Shown here piece after piece: positions 1 through 6,430 of a DNA stretch of 7,987 nucleotides (its first letter is position 1; each line of letters opens with the position of its first letter). Under the pieces are notes generated by a model. The model saw nothing but the letters and a program-made list of their open reading frames with translations. It did no database searches and was not told where the DNA came from. The stretch is taken from assembly GCA_013813675.1 (NCBI GenBank), contig JACCRH010000284.1, positions 1 through 7,987 of the forward strand, read 5' to 3'. The position numbers were made by a program, and so were the translations under genes. The DNA is from Gemmatimonadales bacterium. GTDB lineage: Bacteria > Gemmatimonadota > Gemmatimonadetes > Gemmatimonadales > GWC2-71-9.

Positions 1-1438
1 CGATCGCCTGCTCGAAGTACTTGATCCCCTCCACGATGGCCGCCTGGGTGCGCCGGTTCCACCAGTACCTGCCCTTCAGGTACAGGTGATAGGCGTGCAG
101 GTTGGCGGTGTAGCGGACCGAGGGCGCGTCTCCCAGGTCGCGAAGCAGGGTCGAGCGGAGTGTCGTGACGATGGTGCTCGCGATCTCGTCCTGGATCGCC
201 AGCACGTCGGCCAGCTCGCGGTCGTAGCCCTCCGACCAAAGGGTGCGGCCGTCGGCGACGCCGGTGAGCTGGACGGTGATCCGGAGCCGGTTGCCGGAGC
301 GGCGCACGGTGCCTTCCAGCATCGCCGAGACGTTGAGCCGAGCGCCCAGGTCGCGCACGTCTTCCCTGAGGCCCTTGAGCGCGAAGACCGAGGTCCGGGA
401 GGCGACGTGCAGCCCTTCGACCTTGCTCAGCGCGATGATCAGCTCGTCGGTGATCCCATCGCTCAGGTATTCGTTTTCCGGATCGGCGCTCGCGTTCACG
501 AACGGCAACACCGCGATAGTGCGCGCTTCGCGGACGGTGCCGGCGCCGGCCACCGGGATGATCTCGGGCACCGGGGCCACCAGCGCCTCGTTAAACTCCG
601 CGATGGAGGGGAAGCGGTGTTCGGGAGATTTGGCCAGCGCCCGGGCGAGCGCGCGCTCCAGCGCGGCTGGGACGTTGGGCCGCCGCACCCGGACCGATGC
701 CGGCGCCTCGATCGCGTGCCGGGCCATGGTGGCGCGGGCGCCGGTGCCCGCGAACGGGGGGTCGCCGGCCAGCATCTCGTAGAGCACGCAGGCCAGGCTG
801 TACTGGTCGCAGCGCCCGTCGAGCCCGGGCTCGGCGGTCGCCTGCTCGGGACTCATGTAAGCCGGCGTGCCGACGGCGAACCCCCGGTCGGTGACGTAGA
901 TGCTGTCTCCGCCGGCGGCCTGGATCGCGGTGGCGACGCCGAAGTCGGCCACCACCGGCTCGCCTTCCTGCAGCAGGATGTTCTCCGGCTTGATGTCGCG
1001 GTGAATGACGCCGTGGCGGTGGGCGTAGCTCAGCGCGGCGGCGACCGCGCGGGTGATCCGCAGCGCCACGTCCACCGGCAGCGGACCGTCGCGGGCCAGC
1101 CGGTTCCGGAGACTCTCGCATCCGGCGTAGGGCATGACGAAGTAGAGGAGCCGCGGTCCGTCGACCCCGTCGGACTCGGTCTCGCCGGAGTCGTGCAGCG
1201 GCAGGATCTGGGGATGGGCCAGCCGCGCGGCGATCCGGATCTCACGCAGGAAGCGCTGCGGCTCGTACCCCGCGCCGGGCACCGGGCGGAACACCTTGAT
1301 CGCCACCTTGCGGCCGTGCTTGAGGTCTTCGGCGAGGTAGACGGTCGAGGCGCCTCCGCGGCCGATCTCCTCGTCGAGACGATAGCGGTCCGCGAGGAGA
1401 CCGCCGAGCAGGGCCGGCTGCGGGGTGGGAGAGGTCAC
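1..1438 (-). CDS. Ser/Thr protein kinase fused to TolB-like domain and TPR region (C-terminus off the left edge)
   Basis: This is a PknB-type kinase that would phosphorylate Ser/Thr on unknown targets. 479 codons are visible. From a GTG start: glycine-rich loop GRGGAS near 26-31, ATP-binding Lys48 in VAIKVF, helix-C Glu66, catalytic loop HRDIKPEN at 146-153 (Asp148), DFG at 165-167 and GTPAYMSPEQ at 190-199. The kinase fold ends near 288. A short linker leads to a TolB-like module (about 305-430) with the family signatures IAVLPF, YLSDGITDEL and LWSEGYDREL. A TPR-like segment (AYHLYLKGRYWWN) starts near 449 and is cut by the edge. I see no hydrophobic membrane segment between kinase and TolB-like domain, unlike many bacterial receptor kinases, so this part looks cytoplasmic. 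All catalytic residues are present. The GTG was chosen because the kinase fold begins about 18 residues later; another in-frame GTG lies at 1453 and no clear Shine-Dalgarno separates them. The domain calls are firm; the signalling role is unknown. Confidence 0.94.
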   Translation of the reverse strand, partial: MTSPTPQPALLGGLLADRYRLDEEIGRGGASTVYLAEDLKHGRKVAIKVFRPVPGAGYEPQRFLREIRIAARLAHPQILPLHDSGETESDGVDGPRLLYFVMPYAGCESLRNRLARDGPLPVDVALRITRAVAAALSYAHRHGVIHRDIKPENILLQEGEPVVADFGVATAIQAAGGDSIYVTDRGFAVGTPAYMSPEQATAEPGLDGRCDQYSLACVLYEMLAGDPPFAGTGARATMARHAIEAPASVRVRRPNVPAALERALARALAKSPEHRFPSIAEFNEALVAPVPEIIPVAGAGTVREARTIAVLPFVNASADPENEYLSDGITDELIIALSKVEGLHVASRTSVFALKGLREDVRDLGARLNVSAMLEGTVRRSGNRLRITVQLTGVADGRTLWSEGYDRELADVLAIQDEIASTIVTTLRSTLLRDLGDAPSVRYTANLHAYHLYLKGRYWWNRRTQAAIVEGIKYFEQAI

Positions 1439-1468
1439 TCCGGAAAAGTACACGCCCTTCCAGGCCTT

Positions 1469-1494
1469 GCCGGGCTCAGCGCCTTTTGCCCGGC
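1469..1494. other. Small inverted repeat in the leader of the kinase gene
   Basis: A perfect 7-bp dyad, GCCGGGC at 1469-1475 and GCCCGGC at 1488-1494, encloses a 12-base loop. In the kinase transcript it would form a GC-only stem ending about 30 bases before the GTG start. It could be a leader structure, part of an operator or chance: short GC-only dyads are common at this base composition. No U-tract follows on either strand, so it is not a standard intrinsic terminator. Confidence 0.35.
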
Positions 1495-1512
1495 CCAGCC
1501 ACCACCCACCCA

Positions 1513-1571
1513 TTCACCACGAAGGCACGAAGGGCACGAAGGACACGGGGCCTTCGTGCCTTCGTGGTGAA
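1513..1571. repeat. Perfect 21-bp inverted repeat built from CACGAAGG units
   Basis: The left arm (1513-1533) and right arm (1551-1571) are exact reverse complements, separated by a 17-base loop. The left arm reads TTCACCACGAAGGCACGAAG plus one more G. CACGAAGG occurs at 1518-1525, 1526-1533 and 1535-1542, and twice in reverse complement within the right arm, so the element is both a direct and an inverted repeat. It lies wholly between the hydrolase stop codon (1577) and the kinase start (1438). From memory, tandem ACGAAGG-type repeats are widespread in intergenic DNA of soil and environmental bacteria and give spurious HEGHEG peptides when translated. The stem could terminate or stabilise the 3' end of the hydrolase transcript, but no T-run follows it on either strand. 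A dispersed, mobile-like repeat is the best description; its function is unknown. Confidence 0.85.
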
Positions 1572-1576
1572 ATCCT

Positions 1577-2419
1577 CTAGGAGCCCTGCCTCGCGTCGAG
1601 CTCCGCAACAAAGCGCCCGATCGCCCCGAAGTACGCCGCCGAGTCCACCTCGAAGGCGTCGCCGTGGCCTCCCTGAAGCTCCACAAACAGCTTGGGCGGC
1701 GCCGCGGCCTCGAACAATCGGCGGCCGTATCCGAAGGGGATCACCTCGTCCGCACGCGCGTGGAGGAAGAGCTTGGGGAGCGTGAGGGCGCCGACTCTCT
1801 CGATGGACGGGTACTTGCTCGCCGCGATCCACCGGATCGGCGCGTAGGGAAACATCTCCTGGGCCCGCTCGACCACCGAGGTGAGCGCCCCGTCGAGCAC
1901 CAGGCCCGCCGCGGGGACCCGGCTCACCAGCTCCACCGCCACCGCGGAGCCCAGCGAGTGGCCGAACACGACGATGCGCTCCGGCGGCACAGCCAACCTG
2001 TCCCGCAGATAGCGGTAGGCCGCGTCGGCGTCGCGATAGAGGCCGGCCTCGGTGGGGAGTCCCTCGCTCTCACCGTAGCCGCGGTAGTCGAACGCGAAGA
2101 GACTCAGCCCCAAGGCGCGAAGGCCAGCGTAGTGACGGGGCCGGCCGACCTCGGAGATGTTTCCCGCATTGCCGTGGCAGATGAGAAGCCAGTACCCCGA
2201 GCCGCCGTCGGCCGGCATGGCCCAGCTCACCAGCCGGACGCCGTCCGACGCGGTGAGCTCGACCCGCTGCACGCCGAGATCCAACTCGGAGGGAGGATCC
2301 AGCAGCGTCCGGCTCCCGCCGGGGACGTAGAGCATGCGGGATTCGCCCAGCCGGAGCAGCACGAGAAAGACGACGTAGCAGAGGACGAGAAGAGCGGCGA
2401 TCCGCAGGATGCCGGTCAT
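1577..2419 (-). CDS. Membrane-anchored alpha/beta hydrolase, BEM46/ABHD13-like serine hydrolase
   Basis: The 280-residue protein is a probable serine esterase, thioesterase or lipase-like enzyme of the COG1073 type. Residues 4-22 are an uncleaved-looking hydrophobic segment followed by Arg23, so the enzyme is probably anchored by its N-terminus. The fold signatures are HGNAGN at 82-87 (oxyanion region), DYRGYGES at 111-118 and the nucleophile elbow GHSLGS at 153-158 with Ser155. Asp224 (ARADEV) and His252 (GGHGD) complete the likely triad. Its ATG overlaps the fadJ stop codon as ATGA and has no convincing Shine-Dalgarno, which points to translation coupled to fadJ. It is the last gene of the cluster and is followed by the CACGAAGG dyad. 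The neighbours suggest an acyl ester or acyl-CoA substrate, but the sequence does not show the substrate. Family confidence is high; specificity is unassigned. Confidence 0.88.
   Translation of the reverse strand: MTGILRIAALLVLCYVVFLVLLRLGESRMLYVPGGSRTLLDPPSELDLGVQRVELTASDGVRLVSWAMPADGGSGYWLLICHGNAGNISEVGRPRHYAGLRALGLSLFAFDYRGYGESEGLPTEAGLYRDADAAYRYLRDRLAVPPERIVVFGHSLGSAVAVELVSRVPAAGLVLDGALTSVVERAQEMFPYAPIRWIAASKYPSIERVGALTLPKLFLHARADEVIPFGYGRRLFEAAAPPKLFVELQGGHGDAFEVDSAAYFGAIGRFVAELDARQGS
2416..2419 (-). promoter_or_regulatory. ATGA stop/start overlap of fadJ and hydrolase
   Basis: On the minus strand the four bases ATGA hold the hydrolase start (ATG, 2419-2417) and the fadJ stop (TGA, 2418-2416). 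With no good Shine-Dalgarno just upstream, re-initiation by ribosomes finishing fadJ is the likely route. This supports co-transcription of the two genes. Confidence 0.85.
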
Positions 2420-4545
2420 GTGGCGTAGTAGCGGCCGCCTTGCCGGGCCATCTCCGCTAGCGCCGGGGCGGGCCGGAACCGGTCGCCGTACTGGTCCTGC
2501 AGCTCCTGCAGGGTGGAGACCACGCGTGACGCCCCCAAGTCGTCGATCGCGCGGAGGGGTCCGCCGCGAAAGGCGGGGAACCCGATGCCGTAGATCGCCC
2601 CGATGTCGCCGTCCCGCGCGCTCCGGACGACCTCCTCGGAGTAGGCCGCGGCGGCCTCGTTGAGCAAGGCATGGACCAGCCGGCGCTCGATCAGCTCGGG
2701 CCTGGTGCCCTCCACCTGCCGCTTTCCCAGCAGGCCGTACACCGACTTGTCGGCGCCCGCCTTGTGCCCCTCATGATAGCGGTAGAACCCGCGGCCGTTC
2801 TTCCGGCCGAGACGGCCCGCGGCGAGCATGCGGTCGAGCACGCTCCCCGCCTTCATCCGGTCGCCGTAGGCCGCGTGCATCGTCTCCGCGGCCTTGTGGG
2901 CCACGTCGAGTCCGATCTCGTCGAGCAGCGCGATCGGGCCTACCGGAAAGCCCCACGCCGTCATGGTCCGGTCGATCAGCTCGATCGGCACCCCTTCGGC
3001 CACCATCATGCCGGCCTCGTTGAGGTAGGGCGACAGGATGCGGTTGACCCAGAACCCGGGTCGGTCGTCCACCACGATCACGGTCTTGCCCATCCGGCGG
3101 CCGAAGCGCACCGCCGTGACGATCGCCTCGGGCGTGGTGGCGACGGTGGGAATCACCTCCAGCAGCGGCATCTTCTCGACCGGCGAGAAGAAATGCATGC
3201 CGAGCACCCGCTCGGGGCGCTCTGCTTCGGCGGCGATCTGGTGGATCGGGATGGTGGAGGTGTTGCTGGCAAAGATGGTATCCGGCCGGACGGCGGCCTC
3301 GACCTCGGCCAGCACCTTGCGCTTGAGCGCCAGCTCCTCGAAGACCGCCTCGATCACCAGGTCGGCCCGGCTGAAGCCGGCGTAGCTGTCGCCCCCGGAG
3401 AGCAGCGCGCTCAGCCGCTCGTGCTGCGGGCGGGTGATCCGGCGGCGCTCCAGCCGGTCGGCCAGGATCGCGCTCGCCGCGCCCAGGCCTTTGCCCACCC
3501 GGGCGAGGTCGGCGTCCTTGAGCCGGGTGTCCACCTCGACGTTCACCACCGCGGTGCCCGCGATCCCGGCCCCCATGAACCCCGCCCCCACCACGCCGAG
3601 CCGCCGGATCTGCCGGGGATTGGCTGCGCCCGCCGCGATCCCGTCGTCCTTCTTGAGCGCCGTCGTGGCGAAGAAGATCTGCACCAGCTTGCGGGAGACG
3701 TCGCCCACCGCGAGCTGTCCGAACGCGTGGTGCTCCTCGGCGAGCCCGGCGGTGATGCCGTGCTCCAGGCCGACCCGAACCGACTCCAGCGCGGCCAGCG
3801 GCGCGGGATAGTGGCCGCCGGTCCGCTTGAGCACCTGCGCCTTGGCCCCGCGGTAGACCAGGCGGCGGCCGGCCGGGGTGTGGTCGAGGAAGAGCCCGGG
3901 AAGCTCCCCGCGAGCATTGCGCCGCGGGAGACCGTCGCGCACCAGCCGCCCCGCCGCGGCGACCGCGGTGCGGAGGAGAATGCTGCGCGGCACCACTTCG
4001 TCCACCAGTCCGAGCCGGAGCGCCTTGGCGGCGCGCTCGCTCTTGCCGGTCAGGATCATGTCCAGCGCCGCCCGGAGCCCGATCAGCCGGGGCAGCCGCT
4101 GGCACCCGCCGGCGCCGGGAATCAGCCCCAACTGGACCTCGGGCAGGCCGAGCTGGGTCTTCGGGTGGTCGGTGGCCACCCGGTAGTGGCAGGCCAGCGC
4201 CAGCTCCAGCCCGCCGCCGAGGCAGGCGCCGTGAATTGCCGCGACGACCGGCTTCGGGAGGGTCTCGATCCGGCTCACCATCTCCTGGCCCTCGAAGCTC
4301 AGCCGCTCGGCCTCGGCCTGGGTGGTTAGCGCGGTGAACTCCTCGATGTCGGCCCCGGCGATGAAGGTGTCGGGCTTGCCGGAGATCAGCACGGCGCCGC
4401 GGATCTCGGCGTCGTCGCGGAGCCGGATCAGCAGCGCCTCGAGCTCGACCTTGATCGCCGAGGTGAGCTTGTTGACGGGCTGGCCCTGGAGGTCGAAGGT
4501 GACGACGGCGATGGAGTCCTGCAGCTCAGTGGTGAAGGAAGACAT
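2416..4545 (-). CDS. fadJ: Beta-oxidation multifunctional protein: enoyl-CoA hydratase / 3-hydroxyacyl-CoA dehydrogenase
   Basis: This 709-residue protein matches the FadJ/FadB alpha-subunit layout (E. coli FadJ is about 714). It hydrates trans-2-enoyl-CoA and oxidises the resulting 3-hydroxyacyl-CoA to 3-ketoacyl-CoA with NAD. The N-terminal hydratase (about 1-190) has the oxyanion-hole motif IAGADI at 62-67, HGACLGGGLELALACH at 105-120 with Glu114, and LGLPEVQLGLIPG at 132-144 with Glu136; these Glu residues align with the two catalytic Glu of the family. The dehydrogenase begins near 315 with the NAD loop GAGFMG (320-325), then FASNTS (425-430), HFFSPVEKMPLLE (His451, Glu463) and PGFWVNRI (Asn501). 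The C-terminal repeat ends with RDGDIGAIYGIGFPAFRGGP (644-663). The ATG lies 8 nt after the fadI stop, the usual fadI-fadJ order. A GGAG within the end of fadI is 14 nt away, too far to be a strong Shine-Dalgarno. FadJ is preferred over FadB by remembered similarity, length and order with fadI. Confidence 0.95.
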   Translation of the reverse strand: MSSFTTELQDSIAVVTFDLQGQPVNKLTSAIKVELEALLIRLRDDAEIRGAVLISGKPDTFIAGADIEEFTALTTQAEAERLSFEGQEMVSRIETLPKPVVAAIHGACLGGGLELALACHYRVATDHPKTQLGLPEVQLGLIPGAGGCQRLPRLIGLRAALDMILTGKSERAAKALRLGLVDEVVPRSILLRTAVAAAGRLVRDGLPRRNARGELPGLFLDHTPAGRRLVYRGAKAQVLKRTGGHYPAPLAALESVRVGLEHGITAGLAEEHHAFGQLAVGDVSRKLVQIFFATTALKKDDGIAAGAANPRQIRRLGVVGAGFMGAGIAGTAVVNVEVDTRLKDADLARVGKGLGAASAILADRLERRRITRPQHERLSALLSGGDSYAGFSRADLVIEAVFEELALKRKVLAEVEAAVRPDTIFASNTSTIPIHQIAAEAERPERVLGMHFFSPVEKMPLLEVIPTVATTPEAIVTAVRFGRRMGKTVIVVDDRPGFWVNRILSPYLNEAGMMVAEGVPIELIDRTMTAWGFPVGPIALLDEIGLDVAHKAAETMHAAYGDRMKAGSVLDRMLAAGRLGRKNGRGFYRYHEGHKAGADKSVYGLLGKRQVEGTRPELIERRLVHALLNEAAAAYSEEVVRSARDGDIGAIYGIGFPAFRGGPLRAIDDLGASRVVSTLQELQDQYGDRFRPAPALAEMARQGGRYYAT

Positions 4546-4553
4546 GGCGGCCG

Positions 4554-5846
4554 CTAGCGCTCCAGCACCATGGCGTAGCCCATCCCACCCTGGGCGCAGA
4601 TGGAGATGAGCCCATACTGCACATCGCGCCGCCGCATCTCGTTGGCGAGGGTGGTCACCAGCCGGGCGCCGGTGGCGGCGAAGGGATGTCCGATCGCGAT
4701 CGAGCCACCCAGCAGGTTGGTGCGGTCCCAGTCCACCTCGCCGGCCGGGCGGGCCAGACCCAGGCGGTCGGCCCAGGCCTGCGATCCCCAGGCCTGCACG
4801 TTGGAGAGCACCTGGGCGGCGAAGGCCTCGTGCACCTCGAAGAGGCCGATGTCGCTCCAGGCGAGTCCGGCCCGCTCCAGCGCCTTGGGCACCGCGTAGA
4901 CCGGGCCCATGAGGAGCTGCCAGCCGGGATCCACCGCGGCCACCGCATAGCTGCGGAGGTAGGCCAGCGGCCGGTACCCCAACGCGGCGGCTTTCTCCTC
5001 CGCCATGAGCAGCACCGCCGCCGCGCCGTCGGTGAGCGGCGAAGAATTCCCGGCGGTGACCGAGCCGTACTTTCGGTCGAACACCGGCCTGAGCGCGGCG
5101 AGCGCCTCGAGGGAGGTGTCGCCCCGGATCCCGTTGTCGGCCGCCAGCGGCTGGTCCATGCCGACGCCGCCGAACCAGGGCGCGATCTCGGCGGGCAGCC
5201 GGCCGTCGGCGGTGGCCGCGGCGGCGCGCCGGTGACTCCGGAGCGCGAGCTCGTCCTGCGCCTCGCGGCTGATTCCGTTCTCCTTGGCCATCTTCTCGGC
5301 GGACTGCCCCATGCTCTCGCCGGTGGAGGGCTCCGCGATGGCGGGAGTTACCGGCACCAGGTCGCGGGGGCGGGTGCGCCCGAAGGCCGCCACCCGGCCT
5401 CCCACGCTCTTGGCCCGGCTGGCGTCCACCAGCACGCGGCTGAAGCGGCGGGAATGGAGGACCGGGATGTCGGAGAGCGACTCGACCCCGCCGGCGAGGA
5501 TGGTGTCGGCGTGTCCCAGGGCGATCTGGTCGGCGGCGTTGGCGATCGCCTGGGCGGAGGAGGCGCAGGCGCGGTTCAGGGTGTAGGCCGGGATGCTGGG
5601 CAGAAGCTGGGGCAGGAGGCTGACTTCGCGGCCGACGTTGGGTGCCAGAACCGAGGGCACGACCTGGCTGAAGATCACTTCGTCCACTTCCCGGCCGTCC
5701 AGCTCGCTCCGGAAGAGCAGCTCGCGCGCGGCGTGCCGCGCCAGGGCTACCGCGGTGACGTCTCGGAACACGGTCCCGCTCTTGACGAAGGGGGTCCGCA
5801 GCCCCGCGACAACGGCGACCCGACGGCCGGGCCGGGACTCTTGCAT
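4554..5846 (-). CDS. fadI: 3-ketoacyl-CoA thiolase (acetyl-CoA acyltransferase)
   Basis: The 430-residue thiolase cleaves 3-ketoacyl-CoA with CoA to acetyl-CoA and a shortened acyl-CoA, the last step of each beta-oxidation turn. Visible family features are the N-terminal GLRTPF at 15-20, nucleophile Cys94 in NRACASS (91-97), VHEAFAAQ with His339, GHPFAATGA at 386-394 with His387, and the second active Cys417 in CAQGGMG (417-423). Length and motif wording match FadI (about 436 in E. coli) better than the shorter FadA or acetoacetyl-CoA thiolases. It would form a complex with the FadJ protein encoded 8 nt downstream. A GGAG Shine-Dalgarno sits 4 nt before the ATG. It follows the methyltransferase gene after 24 nt, probably on one transcript. 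No residue needed for catalysis is missing. A role in a specialised pathway instead of general fatty-acid breakdown cannot be excluded. Confidence 0.94.
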   Translation of the reverse strand: MQESRPGRRVAVVAGLRTPFVKSGTVFRDVTAVALARHAARELLFRSELDGREVDEVIFSQVVPSVLAPNVGREVSLLPQLLPSIPAYTLNRACASSAQAIANAADQIALGHADTILAGGVESLSDIPVLHSRRFSRVLVDASRAKSVGGRVAAFGRTRPRDLVPVTPAIAEPSTGESMGQSAEKMAKENGISREAQDELALRSHRRAAAATADGRLPAEIAPWFGGVGMDQPLAADNGIRGDTSLEALAALRPVFDRKYGSVTAGNSSPLTDGAAAVLLMAEEKAAALGYRPLAYLRSYAVAAVDPGWQLLMGPVYAVPKALERAGLAWSDIGLFEVHEAFAAQVLSNVQAWGSQAWADRLGLARPAGEVDWDRTNLLGGSIAIGHPFAATGARLVTTLANEMRRRDVQYGLISICAQGGMGYAMVLER

Positions 5847-5850
5847 GTTG

Positions 5851-5854
5851 CTCC
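5851..5854 (-). promoter_or_regulatory. Ribosome binding site of fadI
   Basis: On the minus strand GGAG lies 4 nt before the ATG at 5846, inside the 24-nt gap after the methyltransferase stop. It is the clearest Shine-Dalgarno in the cluster and supports this ATG as the fadI start. Confidence 0.6.
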
Positions 5855-5870
5855 GGGTGAGAGGGGGGAC

Positions 5871-6416
5871 TTACTTCTTTACGGCCAGGACGCTCGCCAC
5901 CGCCCGCCACCGTTCGGCGTCGACCGCCTCCACCACCTCGCGGCCATGCTGAACCGCAAGCGGCGCGACCAGCCGGGCCATCTCACCGGGACGGAGCAGG
6001 TGGTCGTCCGAGGTAGGACCCCAGCCTAGCTCCCGCTGGGTGCTGAGAAACGTCTCCATCATCAGCAGGCCGCCGGGCTCGACCAGCTCGATCATCTGGG
6101 GCATCTTGGCCCGGTCAAGATAATTGAACACGAGAACCGCATCAAAAGCGCCGAGCTCAGGCCACGGCTCTCCCAGGTCTGCCGCCATCCAGTCGATGGC
6201 CAGGCCCTGGGCCTCGGCCCGCTCGCGCCCGGCGGCCAGCCGGGCCTGGTCCCGGTCGACGGCCGTGACGCGCGCGCCCCGGGCGGCGGCCGCGAGACTG
6301 TGGCGGCCTTCGCCGCAGGCCAGGTCCAGCACCCGCGCGCCGGGTTCGAGCCGATGACCGTGCCACAGAAACCAGGTGCTGGGCCGAGTGGTCCGCGAGA
6401 CGGGGGGCATGGTCAT
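5871..6416 (-). CDS. Small class I SAM-dependent methyltransferase, substrate unknown
   Basis: The 181-residue protein has the Rossmann-type methyltransferase core: motif I VLDLACGEGRHS at 29-40, the acidic end of strand 2 at Asp54 (TAVDRD) and MAADLGEPWP at 77-86 (motif II region). A hydrophobic strand FDAVLVFNYL at 91-100 and the post-core VEPGGLLMMETF at 112-123 follow. It resembles short TehB/UbiE-like methyltransferases; such proteins act on many small molecules, and nothing visible fixes the substrate. The ATG at 6416 is preferred: a GAGG lies 10 nt upstream, and a second in-frame ATG two codons later is equally usable for the fold. It is the first gene of the cluster with fadI, fadJ and the hydrolase. 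Its start is only six bases from the proposed divergent glpD start, so its promoter must lie inside glpD. A few codons are AT-richer than in its neighbours, but not enough to argue for transfer. Confidence 0.85.
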   Translation of the reverse strand: MTMPPVSRTTRPSTWFLWHGHRLEPGARVLDLACGEGRHSLAAAARGARVTAVDRDQARLAAGRERAEAQGLAIDWMAADLGEPWPELGAFDAVLVFNYLDRAKMPQMIELVEPGGLLMMETFLSTQRELGWGPTSDDHLLRPGEMARLVAPLAVQHGREVVEAVDAERWRAVASVLAVKK

Positions 6417-6430
6417 GGGAGGTTGTCCTC
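6417..6430. promoter_or_regulatory. Shared start region of the methyltransferase cluster and glpD
   Basis: Only six bases (6417-6422) separate the methyltransferase ATG on the minus strand from the proposed glpD TTG on the plus strand. A small dyad, GAGG at 6419-6422 and CCTC at 6427-6430, gives each strand a GAGG. On the plus strand it touches the TTG, which is closer than usual; on the minus strand it is 10 nt from the ATG. Neither gene has room for its own promoter here, and I found no convincing -35/-10 pair on either side. Confidence 0.5.

Noticed and set aside
86..1570. A 494-codon plus-strand open frame ending in a His-Glu-Gly repeat peptide.
   Set aside because: It is antisense to the kinase, has no recognisable domain and is rich in Arg, Gly and Ala, as expected from GC-rich antisense frames. 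The His-Glu-Gly peptide is just the CACGAAGG repeat translated.
1513..1571. Reading the CACGAAGG units as a CRISPR array or intrinsic terminator.
   Set aside because: Units are 8-9 bp with no spacers, so it is not CRISPR. Neither side of the stem is followed by a T-run, so a classical intrinsic terminator is not supported.
2671..4329. A 552-codon plus-strand open frame across fadJ.
   Set aside because: It is antisense to a clear FadJ and rich in His, Arg and Gly with no motif.
2431..4554. Two GCGGCCGC octamers near gene junctions (2431-2438 and 4547-4554), considered as cloning scars or sites.
   Set aside because: One encodes normal FadJ residues and the other spans the fadI stop region; such octamers are expected at this GC content.
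4546..5910. An in-frame extension of fadJ upstream to 5910, giving a 1164-residue protein.
   Set aside because: This stretch is an off-frame reading of fadI, low in complexity and without domain signatures. The FadJ homology starts at the ATG at 4545, 8 nt after the fadI stop.
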